A stretch of 64,000 nt of DNA, from NCBI RefSeq assembly GCF_003254585.1, contig NZ_QJGZ01000038.1:1-64000 (forward strand), written 5' to 3'. A program made the translations under genes and the position numbers. The notes below the pieces were generated by a model that was not told the DNA's origin, made no database searches, and saw only the letters and a program-made list of their open reading frames with translations. Of the stretch, positions 34,763-42,719 are shown piece by piece; position 1 is the first letter of the stretch, and each line of letters opens with the position of its first letter. The DNA comes from Flavobacterium sharifuzzamanii (lineage in GTDB: Bacteria > Bacteroidota > Bacteroidia > Flavobacteriales > Flavobacteriaceae).

Positions 34763-34879
34763 CTTCAAGTTGAAATGCGGGTAGTTTTTTAACGCAAAGA
34801 GCGCAAAGGATTCGCAAAGGATACGAAGTTTTGTTTAAGGAGAATGTCAATAGACATTAAGTTTGCAAAGCTTTGTGTT
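34753..34879. repeat. Duplicated segment, copy 1 (includes cupin stop)
   Basis: From GAAAAAATAG (last codons of the cupin gene) to CTTTGTGTT; matches 34928-35055 with scattered changes. It contains the perfect hairpin AATGTC-AATA-GACATT and several GCAAAG words. Confidence 0.75.
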
Positions 34880-34927
34880 GAAAGTTTTGCCACAGATTAA
34901 ATTGATTTTTACAGATTTTAATCATTT

Positions 34928-35055
34928 GAAAAAATAGTTTCGAGTTGAAATGAGTATGGTTCTTAACGCAAAGTAAGCAAAGGATTTTCGCAAAGGGCGC
35001 GAAGTTCTGTTTAAGGAGAATGTCAATAGACATTAAGTTCACAAAGCTTTGTGTT
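34928..35055. repeat. Duplicated segment, copy 2
   Basis: Second copy of the segment at 34753. It still holds the GAAAAAATAG of the cupin stop although no gene precedes it, which shows that the copy came from the cupin 3' end (or the two share an outside donor). Confidence 0.75.
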
Positions 35056-35224
35056 AATCCTAGACTTTTTTAATCTCGCAATCCCGATATCTATCGGGAG
35101 CGAAGTAGCAAAGTTTTATTCTCACAAAGCTTTGTGAACTTAAAAGAAACTTAGTTTCAGCTCAAAAAAACTTTGTGCTCTTTGCGTAAAACCTTTGCGA
35201 ACTCTGCGATACAAAAACAAAGCC

Positions 35225-35299
35225 TGTCCATTTCAACCCAAACTTTGTCCACTTCACCTTTTTTTACCTTTTAAAACAAACATTGTCAAGATACCTTTG
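35225..35299 (+). promoter_or_regulatory. LytTR-type direct repeat and promoter of the epoxide-hydrolase-like gene
   Basis: TGTCCATTTCAACC (from 35225) and TGTCCACTTCACC (from 35246), 21-bp period. The -7 box TACCTTTG is at 35292-35299, the same 43-bp distance as in front of the cupin gene. Confidence 0.75.
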
Positions 35300-35343
35300 A
35301 CGAAGAAATTAACTGATAATCAACTAATCAAATAATAAAAATT

Positions 35344-36330
35344 ATGAAAACACTATTCAATACTTTAATCGCTATTCTTTTTATGAATGCATCTTTCACT
35401 CAAGCACAAACTTCAAAACAAAAAACAATTGAAGTAAATAGTTCACTTGGAACATTAAAACAAATCAACGCTGGATTATTAAATGTAGGCTATACCGAAG
35501 CAGGTCCGTCAAACGGAACTCCAGTAGTATTACTTCACGGCTGGCCTTACGATATTCACAGTTACAACGAAGTCGTTCCGATTTTAGTAGCAAAAGGATA
35601 CCACGTTTTTACTCCCTATTTGCGTGGATTCGGAACAACGACTTTCCTTTCAAAAGAAACTTTTAGAAACGGTCAGCAAGCGGCTTTAGCAAGTGATATT
35701 ATCGCTTTTATGGATGCCCTTAAAATTGACAAAGCCGTAATTGGCGGTTTCGATTGGGGAGCTAGAACAGCAGTTGTAGTTTCAGCACTTTGGCCAGAAC
35801 GTGTAAAAGGTTTGGTTTCGGTAAGTGGTTATTTGGTGGTAAATCTAGAAGCAAACTTAAAACCGCTTCCTCCAACTGCTGAGTTAGGATGGTGGTACCA
35901 ATATTATTTCGCAACCGAAAGAGGAAGACAAGGTTACACTCAAAATACCTATGATTTCAATAAATTAATCTGGAAAATCGCTTCTCCTTTATGGAATTTC
36001 GACAAAGCAACTTACGATCAAACAGCGCAATCTTTTGATAATCCAGATCATGTCGCAATCGTGATTCACAATTACAGATGGAGACAATCTCTAGAAGCAG
36101 GTGAAGCTAAATACGATAATCTAGAAAAACGCCTTGCTGCAAAACCAGAAATTAAAGTTCCGACGATTACAATTGGTAGTGATTTTGATGGCGCTTTCGC
36201 GGATGGAAAAGCGTACGCAAACAAATTCACAGGAAAATACGAACATAGAGTTTTAAAAGGAATTGGACACAATGTTCCGCAAGAAGATCCAAAGGCATTT
36301 GCACAAGCGATAATTGATGTCTCTAAGTAA
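35344..36330 (+). CDS. Exported alpha/beta hydrolase, epoxide-hydrolase-like
   Basis: 328 aa with a signal peptide of about 22 residues (ending TQAQ). LLHGWPYDIHSYN forms the oxyanion region. The nucleophile elbow is GFDWGAR with Asp 137 instead of Ser, as in epoxide hydrolases and haloalkane dehalogenases. The catalytic His is in GHNVPQED near residue 308 and the acid probably lies in GSDFDGAF. The export signal is unusual for this subgroup. It is followed by Ohr with ~100 bp between and is preceded by a LytTR-type repeat. A role in detoxifying reactive epoxides or related electrophiles is a fair inference; the substrate is unknown. Confidence 0.85.
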   Translation: MKTLFNTLIAILFMNASFTQAQTSKQKTIEVNSSLGTLKQINAGLLNVGYTEAGPSNGTPVVLLHGWPYDIHSYNEVVPILVAKGYHVFTPYLRGFGTTTFLSKETFRNGQQAALASDIIAFMDALKIDKAVIGGFDWGARTAVVVSALWPERVKGLVSVSGYLVVNLEANLKPLPPTAELGWWYQYYFATERGRQGYTQNTYDFNKLIWKIASPLWNFDKATYDQTAQSFDNPDHVAIVIHNYRWRQSLEAGEAKYDNLEKRLAAKPEIKVPTITIGSDFDGAFADGKAYANKFTGKYEHRVLKGIGHNVPQEDPKAFAQAIIDVSK

Positions 36331-36428
36331 ATTCCAATTTTTTGAAATTCCAAATTCCAAATTCAATATCAAACAATAATAACAAAAAACATTTCACTTT
36401 TTACAAATAACATTTTACACAAAAAAAC

Positions 36429-36839
36429 ATGGGAACAAAAGTTTTATACACAGGAAAAACATACACAACAGGCGGTAGAGAAGGAGCTTCTCAAAGTTCA
36501 GACGAACAATTGAATATCAAATTAAGCGCACCGGGATCTTCGCGTCCGGGAACAAATCCGGAGCAGCTGTTTGCTGCAGGATGGTCGGCTTGTTTTATTG
36601 GAGCTTTAGGAATTGCCGCTTCTAAACTTGGCGTTAGACTTCCAGCCGAAACTGCTGTAGACGCCGAAGTAGATTTATGCGTAACAGAAGGAGAATATTC
36701 TCTTCAGGCAAGATTAAATATAAGTCTTCCAGGAATTGACACTTCAACAGCAGAAGCTTTGGCGGCGCAAGCGCATCAGACTTGTCCATATTCTAAAGCA
36801 ACGAGAGGGAATATAAACGTTGAGATTAATATTCTGTAA
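36429..36839 (+). CDS. ohr: Organic hydroperoxide resistance protein Ohr
   Basis: 136 aa, the full Ohr length. Ohr reduces organic hydroperoxides using two Cys: C55 (GWSACFIGAL) and C119 (HQTCPYSKATRG). The N-terminal TKVLYTGKTYTTGGREGAS and the NPEQLFAAGWSACF segment are diagnostic of Ohr against OsmC. Typical Ohr partners are OhrR (MarR) regulators; none is visible here. The gene lies ~100 bp behind the epoxide-hydrolase-like gene and ends before a strong palindromic terminator, so both are probably on one transcript driven from the LytTR-type promoter. Confidence 0.95.
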   Translation: MGTKVLYTGKTYTTGGREGASQSSDEQLNIKLSAPGSSRPGTNPEQLFAAGWSACFIGALGIAASKLGVRLPAETAVDAEVDLCVTEGEYSLQARLNISLPGIDTSTAEALAAQAHQTCPYSKATRGNINVEINIL

Positions 36840-36897
36840 AAGAGTTTTAAGTTATGAATTATGAGTTATGAGTTGACTTGAAAACTCTACTCTTAAC

Positions 36898-36930
36898 AAA
36901 CCTGACAGGTTTTTAAAACCTGTCAGGTTT
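36898..36930. terminator. Palindromic terminator AAACCTGACAGG
   Basis: Perfect inverted repeat with arms of 16 bp around a single T. It lies between ohr and the DUF1223 gene, whose start follows 14 bp later. The same word is common between genes in Bacteroidota. Confidence 0.7.
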
Positions 36931-36943
36931 AATAAATGCAATT

Positions 36944-37678
36944 ATGAAAAAGATAAAAATTTTAAGTGGCTTTGTAATGCTGTTTTTTTTAATTGGAAAC
37001 AGCGTTTTTAGTCAAAACAATTCAAAAGGTTTTGCACTTTTAGAATTATATACTTCAGAAGGCTGTTCGAGCTGTCCGCCTGCAGATGAATTGTTGGGAA
37101 GAATTCAGAATGAATACCGAGATAAAAATGTTTTTGTATTGGCATATCATGTAGATTACTGGGACAAGCAAGGTTGGAAAGATATTTTTAGCAATGCCGA
37201 TTTCACCAAAAGGCAATACGATTACGCCCAATTTCTAGGAAAAGAACCAATCTACACGCCTCAAGTGATCATTAATGGAAAAACAGATTATATAGGTTCT
37301 CAGGAAACGAGTCTGCGAAACGGAATTAAATCGGCGCTTTCTAAACCAGCTTCAGCAAGTTTAAATTTAGAAGCAAATCAAAATGAGAATTCACTTTCTG
37401 TAAATTATAATGTTGAAGGCACTTCAAGAAACAATCGTCTATTGCTTGCAGTTGTTCAGAAAGAAGCTAAAAGCAATGTGAAAAGAGGAGAGAATGCTCA
37501 TAAGGTTTTATCGCATTATCAAATTGTGCGTAATCTGCAATCTGTAGATTTAAACAAAACCAAAAAAGGAACGGCATCTATTCATCTTCCTAAAAATTAT
37601 AATACACAAGATTTCGAAATTATTGGATTTATTCAAGATATGAATTCAGGTGCTATTTTGGGAGTTAAACGGGTTTGA
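36944..37678 (+). CDS. DUF1223 thioredoxin-like exported protein
   Basis: 244 aa with a signal peptide ending in SVFSQ. Residues ~33-47 (LYTSEGCSSCPPADELLG) hold a CxxC pair of the DUF1223 family, a thioredoxin-fold group of unknown function that is usually periplasmic. WKDIFSNADFTKRQYDYA and YTPQVIINGKTDYIG (cis-Pro region) are also conserved. The C-terminal ~100 residues form a beta-rich domain. The context (Ohr, cupin, peroxide genes) suggests a redox role, which is inferred. The upstream terminator leaves room for only partial read-through from ohr. Confidence 0.88.
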   Translation: MKKIKILSGFVMLFFLIGNSVFSQNNSKGFALLELYTSEGCSSCPPADELLGRIQNEYRDKNVFVLAYHVDYWDKQGWKDIFSNADFTKRQYDYAQFLGKEPIYTPQVIINGKTDYIGSQETSLRNGIKSALSKPASASLNLEANQNENSLSVNYNVEGTSRNNRLLLAVVQKEAKSNVKRGENAHKVLSHYQIVRNLQSVDLNKTKKGTASIHLPKNYNTQDFEIIGFIQDMNSGAILGVKRV

Positions 37679-37684
37679 TTTTTT

Positions 37685-37989
37685 GTTTCACGCAGATTTG
37701 AAAGGGATTATAGCAGATTCATAAAGATTTTTTTAATTCTATTTTGCTCGCACTGTTTGTCATTTCGAGGAACGAGAAATCTTCACAAGTAGCTCCGCAC
37801 AGAATTTCTAACCTTTGTCGAGTTACTCACGAAGATTTGCTTCGCCAGTTCACTATCGCTCGGGTCTCGTTCCTCGAAATGACAATAAAAGAGGATAAAA
37901 ACTTTGCGATTCCGCGTCTTTGCGAGATTAAAAAAGGAAATCGAAATTATCTGCAAAATCTGCTAAAATCCTATAAAATCTGCGTGAAA
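37685..37989. repeat. Nested repeat cluster
   Basis: Outer arms TTTCACGCAGATTT (near 37685) and AAATCTGCGTGAAA (ending 37989) form one palindromic AATCTGC element. Inside it lie a complete GTCATTTCGAGG element (37759-37883) and a CTTTGCGATT...CTTTGCGAGATT block (37911-37931). An open frame across 37744-38022 is made of repeats and is not a gene. Confidence 0.65.
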
Positions 37990-38006
37990 TCTTTTTCAAA
38001 TAAACC

Positions 38007-38014
38007 TATCTTTG
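38007..38014 (+). promoter_or_regulatory. -7 box of the first LytS/LytTR operon
   Basis: TATCTTTG fits TAxxTTTG and lies 29 bp before the kinase ATG. No 21-bp direct repeat of the TCCRTTTCA type was found upstream, so this operon does not seem to be self-regulated by that site. Confidence 0.45.
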
Positions 38015-38042
38015 ATTCTTAAGATAACAAACCAATTACAAT

Positions 38043-39059
38043 ATGGAAAAACCAAAACGTTTTCAGGTTTCGCTCAAAGTCATTTGGGGAAGTTCGATTG
38101 CATTGGCAGTTATGGCTTCGATACCTAAATTATTTGATGCCGATTCTACACCTGGAGATCTTATTATAAATTCTTCAATCACACTCCTGTTTTCTCTTTT
38201 TATATGGTATTATAACATCTACAGTTTGCCAAAATTTTCAGCTAATCACGCGAACAAAAGCCTCTTTAACTGGAAACTTTTACTAAGTGTTATTCTAGGG
38301 ATTGTTTTAATGGTGATTCTAGTAATCGCGCATCAGGAACTGTTTCAGGTTTCAAAAATGGATGCGCCAATCATGTTTGAACTTCGCGGAGTTTTAATCA
38401 ACTTGATTGTGTATATGTTTCTGCATTTGCTTTTTCAAAACTATCAAACACAGCAAATGGGGGTTGAGCTAGAACGTACAAAAGCAGTAAATCTTGGTGC
38501 TCAATACGAATTATTGAAACAACAGGTAAATCCGCATTTTTTGTTTAATAGTTTGAATACGCTAAAATCGATGGTTGATATCCAAGATCCGCAGAGTTCT
38601 GATTTTATCTTGAAATTATCCGATTTTTATCGTTTTACGTTAGAAAGCCGAAAAATGGATTTGATTCCGCTGAGCGAAGAACTTCAAATTTTAGATTCTT
38701 ATGTATATCTGCTAAAAGCGCGTTTTGAAGACGGATTTGTCTTAGAAAACGAAATTGATCCCAAACAGTACGATTCGGCAATTCCGCCATTTACTTTGCA
38801 GTTATTAATCGAAAATTGCATCAAACACAATGTTGTTTCTTTAGATAAACCATTGAAAATTAGACTTTATACAGAAAACGAATTTTTGGTAGTTGAAAAT
38901 AAAATTCAACTCAAAAGAGGCGCGGTTTCTACAGGTGTTGGTTTAGATAACATCAATCAGCGCTTTATGCACCTGATTCATAAAGAAATTGAAATTGACA
39001 AAGATGAAACAACCTTTAAAGTAAAAATACCACTTAATTATGACTATCATAATAATTGA
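38043..39059 (+). CDS. LytS-type sensor histidine kinase (system 1)
   Basis: 338 aa. Four hydrophobic helices (residues ~12-28, 40-57, 75-95, 108-128) form the sensor; there is no periplasmic domain to speak of. After a coiled coil (QQMGVELERTKAVN) comes the His_kinase family box QQVNPHFLFNSLNTLK with the phospho-acceptor His 165. The GHKL ATPase core has FTLQLLIENCIKHN (N box) and STGVGLDNINQRF (G box). It acts with the response regulator that overlaps its 3' end by 20 bp. The ligand is unknown; small membrane-only sensors of this type usually read membrane state. Confidence 0.92.
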   Translation: MEKPKRFQVSLKVIWGSSIALAVMASIPKLFDADSTPGDLIINSSITLLFSLFIWYYNIYSLPKFSANHANKSLFNWKLLLSVILGIVLMVILVIAHQELFQVSKMDAPIMFELRGVLINLIVYMFLHLLFQNYQTQQMGVELERTKAVNLGAQYELLKQQVNPHFLFNSLNTLKSMVDIQDPQSSDFILKLSDFYRFTLESRKMDLIPLSEELQILDSYVYLLKARFEDGFVLENEIDPKQYDSAIPPFTLQLLIENCIKHNVVSLDKPLKIRLYTENEFLVVENKIQLKRGAVSTGVGLDNINQRFMHLIHKEIEIDKDETTFKVKIPLNYDYHNN

Positions 39060-39807
39060 AGATGAAGTAAAAACGGCCAAAGCCCTTGGCCAGCTTATTC
39101 TGAGCATCAGACCCGATGTTCAGATTTTGTCGTATATACAAAGCATTGACGGCGCAGTAGATTATCTTTTAGAAAACGATCAGCCCGATCTTATTTTTAT
39201 GGATATTCAGCTGGCAGACGGTCAGTGTTTTGAGATTTTTAAGAATGTTGAGGTTTTGTCGCCTGTCATTTTCTGCACTGCTTTTGATGATTATGCCATC
39301 GAAGCATTCAAATCAAACGGAATTGATTATGTTTTGAAACCTTTTTCGAGAGATAGTATTTCGCAAGCCTTGAAGAAAGCGGGAGAACTTAAAAACTTCT
39401 TTCAGAGAAATAAAAAAGCCATGCCGGATTTCGATTATTTGCTTACGCGAAATGGAGAAAACAAAGGGAAAAGCAGTTTTTTGGTTTTCAAAAACAATAA
39501 ATACCAAACTGTTTTAACGGAAAATATTGCATTCTTCTTCATCAAAAACGAAACGCCAACGATTATGACTTTAGATAAAAATGAATATCCGTTAACGCAG
39601 TCATTAGACGAAATTCATAAGCTTTTATCGCCAATTCAGTTCTTTAGAATCAACAGACAATATTTGGTTAATTTTTCGGCTGTTCGAGAAGCAGAACATT
39701 ATTTTTCGCGTAAAATAATCGTAAAACTAAGTGTTCCTACAGAAGAAAAATTATTGGTTGGAAAAGAAAAAGCAACTGCATTTTTAAGCTGGTTAGAAAA
39801 CCGATAA
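39040..39807 (+). CDS. LytTR-family response regulator (system 1)
   Basis: 255 aa. Receiver domain at residues 1-120 with the phospho-acceptor Asp 55 (DLIFMDIQLADG), acidic pocket IEDE near the N terminus and switch residue in FCTAFDDYA. The LytTR DNA-binding domain covers ~150-250 (YQTVLTENIAFFFIKNETPT, FFRINRQYLVNFSAVREAEH). LytTR proteins bind pairs of ~9-bp direct repeats about 21 bp apart, exactly the kind of site found before four transcription units in this window. It overlaps the kinase gene by 20 bp. A hairpin terminator follows. Confidence 0.93.
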   Translation: MTIIIIEDEVKTAKALGQLILSIRPDVQILSYIQSIDGAVDYLLENDQPDLIFMDIQLADGQCFEIFKNVEVLSPVIFCTAFDDYAIEAFKSNGIDYVLKPFSRDSISQALKKAGELKNFFQRNKKAMPDFDYLLTRNGENKGKSSFLVFKNNKYQTVLTENIAFFFIKNETPTIMTLDKNEYPLTQSLDEIHKLLSPIQFFRINRQYLVNFSAVREAEHYFSRKIIVKLSVPTEEKLLVGKEKATAFLSWLENR

Positions 39808-39847
39808 AACCAACTAATTTATCTTTTCTCAGATAAACTAATTGGTT
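39808..39847 (+). terminator. Terminator of the first LytS/LytTR operon
   Basis: AACCAACTAATTTATC and GATAAACTAATTGGTT pair over 16 bp with two G-T pairs and an 8-nt loop, followed by TTGATTTT. Confidence 0.7.
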
Positions 39848-39852
39848 TGATT

Positions 39853-39933
39853 TTACAATCCAGGAAACATAAAACAGCTTATAAAAAACAAAGCCGAAAG
39901 TATAAAACAGAGAATTAGAATGATCTTCTTCAT
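39853..39933 (-). CDS. Possible 26-residue lipoprotein-like peptide
   Basis: A complete short frame: ATG at 39933, stop TAA at 39853. The peptide begins MKKIILILCFILSALFFISC and ends FMFPGL. It has two Lys, a hydrophobic run and a Cys in a lipobox-like position (FISC), like small entericidin-type or leaderless membrane peptides. It sits directly behind the hairpin after the LytTR gene, on the opposite strand. No promoter was identified and a chance frame cannot be excluded. Confidence 0.35.
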   Translation of the reverse strand: MKKIILILCFILSALFFISCFMFPGL

Positions 39934-40017
39934 TGTAAAAAATTAAATTTAAAGTTCTTAGAGAACATATCAAAAGTATAGTTTCTCATTTGTAAGCTTC
40001 AGAGAAGCGAAATATTT

Positions 40018-40163
40018 ATAGAAAAAGTATGCGGTTACAATATAAAGCTCCGGAGGAGTGACATATTTTCATAATCTTTAATATATGTCGCTCCGCTGGA
40101 GCTTCTTTCATGTGTCTAATTGAAACTCTATAAATATTTTCCCCCGCTGGGGTTTCTATTTAT
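40018..40163. repeat. GTCGCTCCGCTGGAGC-type palindromic repeats
   Basis: Contains AAGCTCCGGAGGAGTGACATAT, ATATGTCGCTCCGCTGGAGC and CCCCGCTGGGG, all variants of a Bacteroidota intergenic palindrome. More copies are at 52848-53115. Confidence 0.65.
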
Positions 40164-40237
40164 AAAATGTTTTTAATATTCAGAGAAACACAAAAGAACT
40201 TTCCTTTTGAGAAAGCCTCTTGTTTTTACTATCTCCA

Positions 40238-40636
40238 TTAAAAATTTTCGGTAGATGGAGTATAAGTAGCGGTATATAATTTTCTATACATAGCATACGT
40301 TACGCTTACCATTACAAAGGCAATAATCGCATCTGTCGCAGCGCCAAAACCTAAAACGGCAATTTTTGAAAAGAAAGCGAAGATGATATCGAAAAATACA
40401 CCTGCGAAAACCCATTCTTTCAATCGTAATAATTTGTTCGGAATTAAAAGTGTAATGACTCCAGCTACTTTAAAAACGCCAAGGATATAAATAAAATGTG
40501 CAGGATAACCCAATTGCTGTGTGATTCCCCAAACTAATGGATTGTTTGTTAATTCGAAGAAACCGCTTGCGCCAAACCATAAAGAAGTTAATACTGCGCC
40601 TGTCCAATAGATAATTTTTGTTGTTTTTGAGTTCAT
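40238..40636 (-). CDS. DoxX-like membrane protein
   Basis: 132 aa with four transmembrane helices (residues ~8-25, 45-62, 72-92, 97-115), the DoxX/DUF4345-like layout. KIIYWTGAVLTSLWFGASGF starts helix one and GVFKVAGVITLLIP helix three. Members of this family are linked to thiosulfate:quinone oxidation or to thiol-based redox defence in the membrane, but most are uncharacterised. It stands alone and its promoter has the same 21-bp direct repeat and 43-bp spacing as the cupin and epoxide-hydrolase-like genes on the other side of the LytTR operon. A second DoxX is at 57367. Confidence 0.85.
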   Translation of the reverse strand: MNSKTTKIIYWTGAVLTSLWFGASGFFELTNNPLVWGITQQLGYPAHFIYILGVFKVAGVITLLIPNKLLRLKEWVFAGVFFDIIFAFFSKIAVLGFGAATDAIIAFVMVSVTYAMYRKLYTATYTPSTENF

Positions 40637-40666
40637 GATTTTGATATTTAAAGTTATTTAACGGTA

Positions 40667-40741
40667 CAAATGTGCGTTGAAAGCCTTAAAAACGAAATCG
40701 AAAATATGTTGAAACGGACAAACTTCGAGGTGAAATGGACA
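40667..40741 (-). promoter_or_regulatory. LytTR-type direct repeat and promoter of doxX
   Basis: On the - strand TGTCCATTTCACC starts at 40741 and TGTCCGTTTCAAC at 40720 (21-bp period). The -7 box variant CACATTTG is at 40674-40667, 43 bp from the CC of the second unit, as at the other sites. Confidence 0.75.
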
Positions 40742-40759
40742 GAGAGCGAGTTGGTGTTT

Positions 40760-41120
40760 TTTTACCGCAAAGAGCGCTAAGATTTTTTATATAAATGCTG
40801 GTGAATTTAAGTTCGCAAAGGTTTTACTAGCTGTTAAACTTGTGCTTAAGTTTTTTTTGATCTCGCAAAGTCGCAAAGGTTTATTTTACGCAGATTTTAA
40901 ATGATTTAAGCAGATAAGCGCGGATTTTTTTTAGTCTTAAAAATTAAAATCTGCTAAAATCTGCAGGATCTGCGTGAAACAAAATCTTTTTAATCTTTTT
41001 AATCCATGGCTTTAAAAATAAAATTCTTCGCGATCAATTTTCACCAGCTTTATACATGCAGCTTTGCGACCTTTGCGTTTTTATAAATCCCAAAGAGTAA
41101 AAATCCTTGCGTACTTCGCG
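40760..41120. repeat. Dense intergenic repeat block
   Basis: Contains CGCAAAGAGCGCTAAG, AAGTTCGCAAAGG, TCGCAAAGTCGCAAAGG, ACGCAGATTTTAAATGATTT, AAAATCTGCTAAAATCTGC, AATCTTTTTAATC and TTGCGACCTTTGCG. There is no credible open frame between the doxX promoter and the universal stress gene. Confidence 0.6.
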
Positions 41121-41294
41121 GTTAGATCGCACCTGCATTTTATCGTTTATAAAGTAAGAAACAAAAAAGGAAAGCCTATTTTTTCAGGAATGATATTTTA
41201 CGGTTGGGGGCTGAAAAATGATTATTCAGTGATATAAAAAAGGTTTAAAGCATTTAAATGAGCAATTTTGCAAGAAAGCTTAATTACTATTTTT

Positions 41295-42128
41295 ATGATT
41301 TCACCTCTTACTATAATTGCCGCGACTAATTTTTCTGATATTGCAAATAATGCCGTTGCTTATGCAGCAGGACTCGCAAGAGCTACTGGCGCAAAATTGG
41401 TTTTATTTAATTCATTTTCTCTGAGCGTGCATAGCGCAAACTCGCATATAACTGCAGACGCAATGCAAAAGCAGATTGATCGAGCAATTGCTAAGTTAGA
41501 AAATTTAGCAAAGGAGACAGGCGATTTGTTTAGAATTGAAACTGCAGCAATCTGTACCTATTCTTTTTTAGAAGACGAACTTCCAAGAATTATTAAAGAA
41601 ACAAATGCAGATGTTGTGGTAATGGGAATGGCAGAACGTTCTTTTGAGCAGGAATTATTAGGAAATTCAACTACAACAGCGATTAAAAATTTGCAGATTC
41701 CAGTTTTAGCCGTGCCTCAAAATGCACGTTTCCTTAATATAAGAAAGGTTTTGTATGCTTGCGACAGTTTAAGTTTTTCGGCTATTAAAAAATTCAGCTG
41801 GATAAAAAATGCTTTAGGAGATTTTGAAGCCGAAATTGAATTTTTTACTGTAGATGATAAGTTGGACGATTTGAAAGAAGAACAGCACAGAAATTTATTG
41901 AATTCGAATCTAGAAAAAGAATTTGAAGACGTTAAATATCTTTATAAAACGGTAAGATCGAATGCTGTTATTAACGAAATCAGGAAAGAAATTAAGAATT
42001 ACAAGGCTGATTTGCTGATAATGGTACCTCAAAAATACGGTTTTTGGGATTCTTTGGTTCACAGAAGCAAAACTAGGATTCTGGCAGCAGGACTTGAGAT
42101 CCCATTGTTGTCGTTTCCGAATTATTAA
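41295..42128 (+). CDS. Universal stress protein, tandem UspA domains
   Basis: 277 aa from the ATG at 41295; an in-frame TTG at 41268 is less likely. Two UspA folds: residues ~1-145 (TIIAATNFSDIANNAVAYAA, ADVVVMGMAERSFEQELLGN, STTTAIKNLQIPVLAVP) and ~150-277 (KVLYACDSLSFSAIKKFSWI, KADLLIMVPQKYGFWDSLVH). The first domain has the G-x(2)-G-x(9)-G-[S/T] nucleotide loop in part (GMAERSFEQELLGNSTT). Tandem Usp proteins act in the cytosol as ATP-linked stress factors. It is monocistronic and stands between repeat blocks; regulation is not visible. Confidence 0.88.
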   Translation: MISPLTIIAATNFSDIANNAVAYAAGLARATGAKLVLFNSFSLSVHSANSHITADAMQKQIDRAIAKLENLAKETGDLFRIETAAICTYSFLEDELPRIIKETNADVVVMGMAERSFEQELLGNSTTTAIKNLQIPVLAVPQNARFLNIRKVLYACDSLSFSAIKKFSWIKNALGDFEAEIEFFTVDDKLDDLKEEQHRNLLNSNLEKEFEDVKYLYKTVRSNAVINEIRKEIKNYKADLLIMVPQKYGFWDSLVHRSKTRILAAGLEIPLLSFPNY

Positions 42129-42719
42129 AGATTGATTTGATTTAAAACTAATGATATAAAAATTATAAAGTTTTTTTGAGGAAATAGTATCAAAATAAAA
42201 TTTAACAGATTTTTTTTGATTTTAGGGATTCAATAATTTTTTGGGCTTGTGGCCGAATTTCAAAATTATATCTTAACATTTAAGGCAGTTTTGTTAATTA
42301 TTCTTAATTGTCTGCTGGTTTCAGATTTTTTTAAATTAATTTTGTGGCACTCTAAAAACTTAAATGCAAATAGTTTTTTTATCAGTATGGCAACAGCTAT
42401 AATTGAGAATTATCTACAAACTGAAATAGCATTGTATGATTTTAAAAATAAGATAAATTAAAGATTTTATTCCACGTAATACCGAGAGAACACTTGGTGT
42501 AGATTTTTAATTTATTTTAGTTGGATTTTGTACAATGTTTTTAGCTTGTTCAGGTTTTAAAAAACAATATTTCTCATAAAAGTATTGTCAGCAGATTTAA
42601 TCGGCTTTTTAAGGAATACATTATGTTTCCTGTATAGTTCTAAATGAGCTGTGAAAAGAAGAGAAAAGTAGTAAGCATTGGGTTCTAAGAGTGCAAAGCT
42701 TAAAAAAAAATAAAAAACA
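42129..42719. other. AT-rich stretch without a convincing gene
   Basis: Very AT-rich. A 70-codon GTG-started frame (42249-42461) has no ribosome signal or homology I recognise. It leads into fabH, whose promoter was not pinned down. Confidence 0.4.

Noticed and set aside
37744..38022. 92-codon open frame
   Set aside because: It is built from intergenic repeat elements (GTCATTTCGAGG, CTTTGCGA and AATCTGC words).
41268..41294. TTG start for the universal stress protein
   Set aside because: The ATG at 41295 directly precedes the first strand of the UspA fold.
42249..42461. 70-codon GTG-started frame
   Set aside because: No start signal, AT-rich composition typical of non-coding DNA, no recognisable features.
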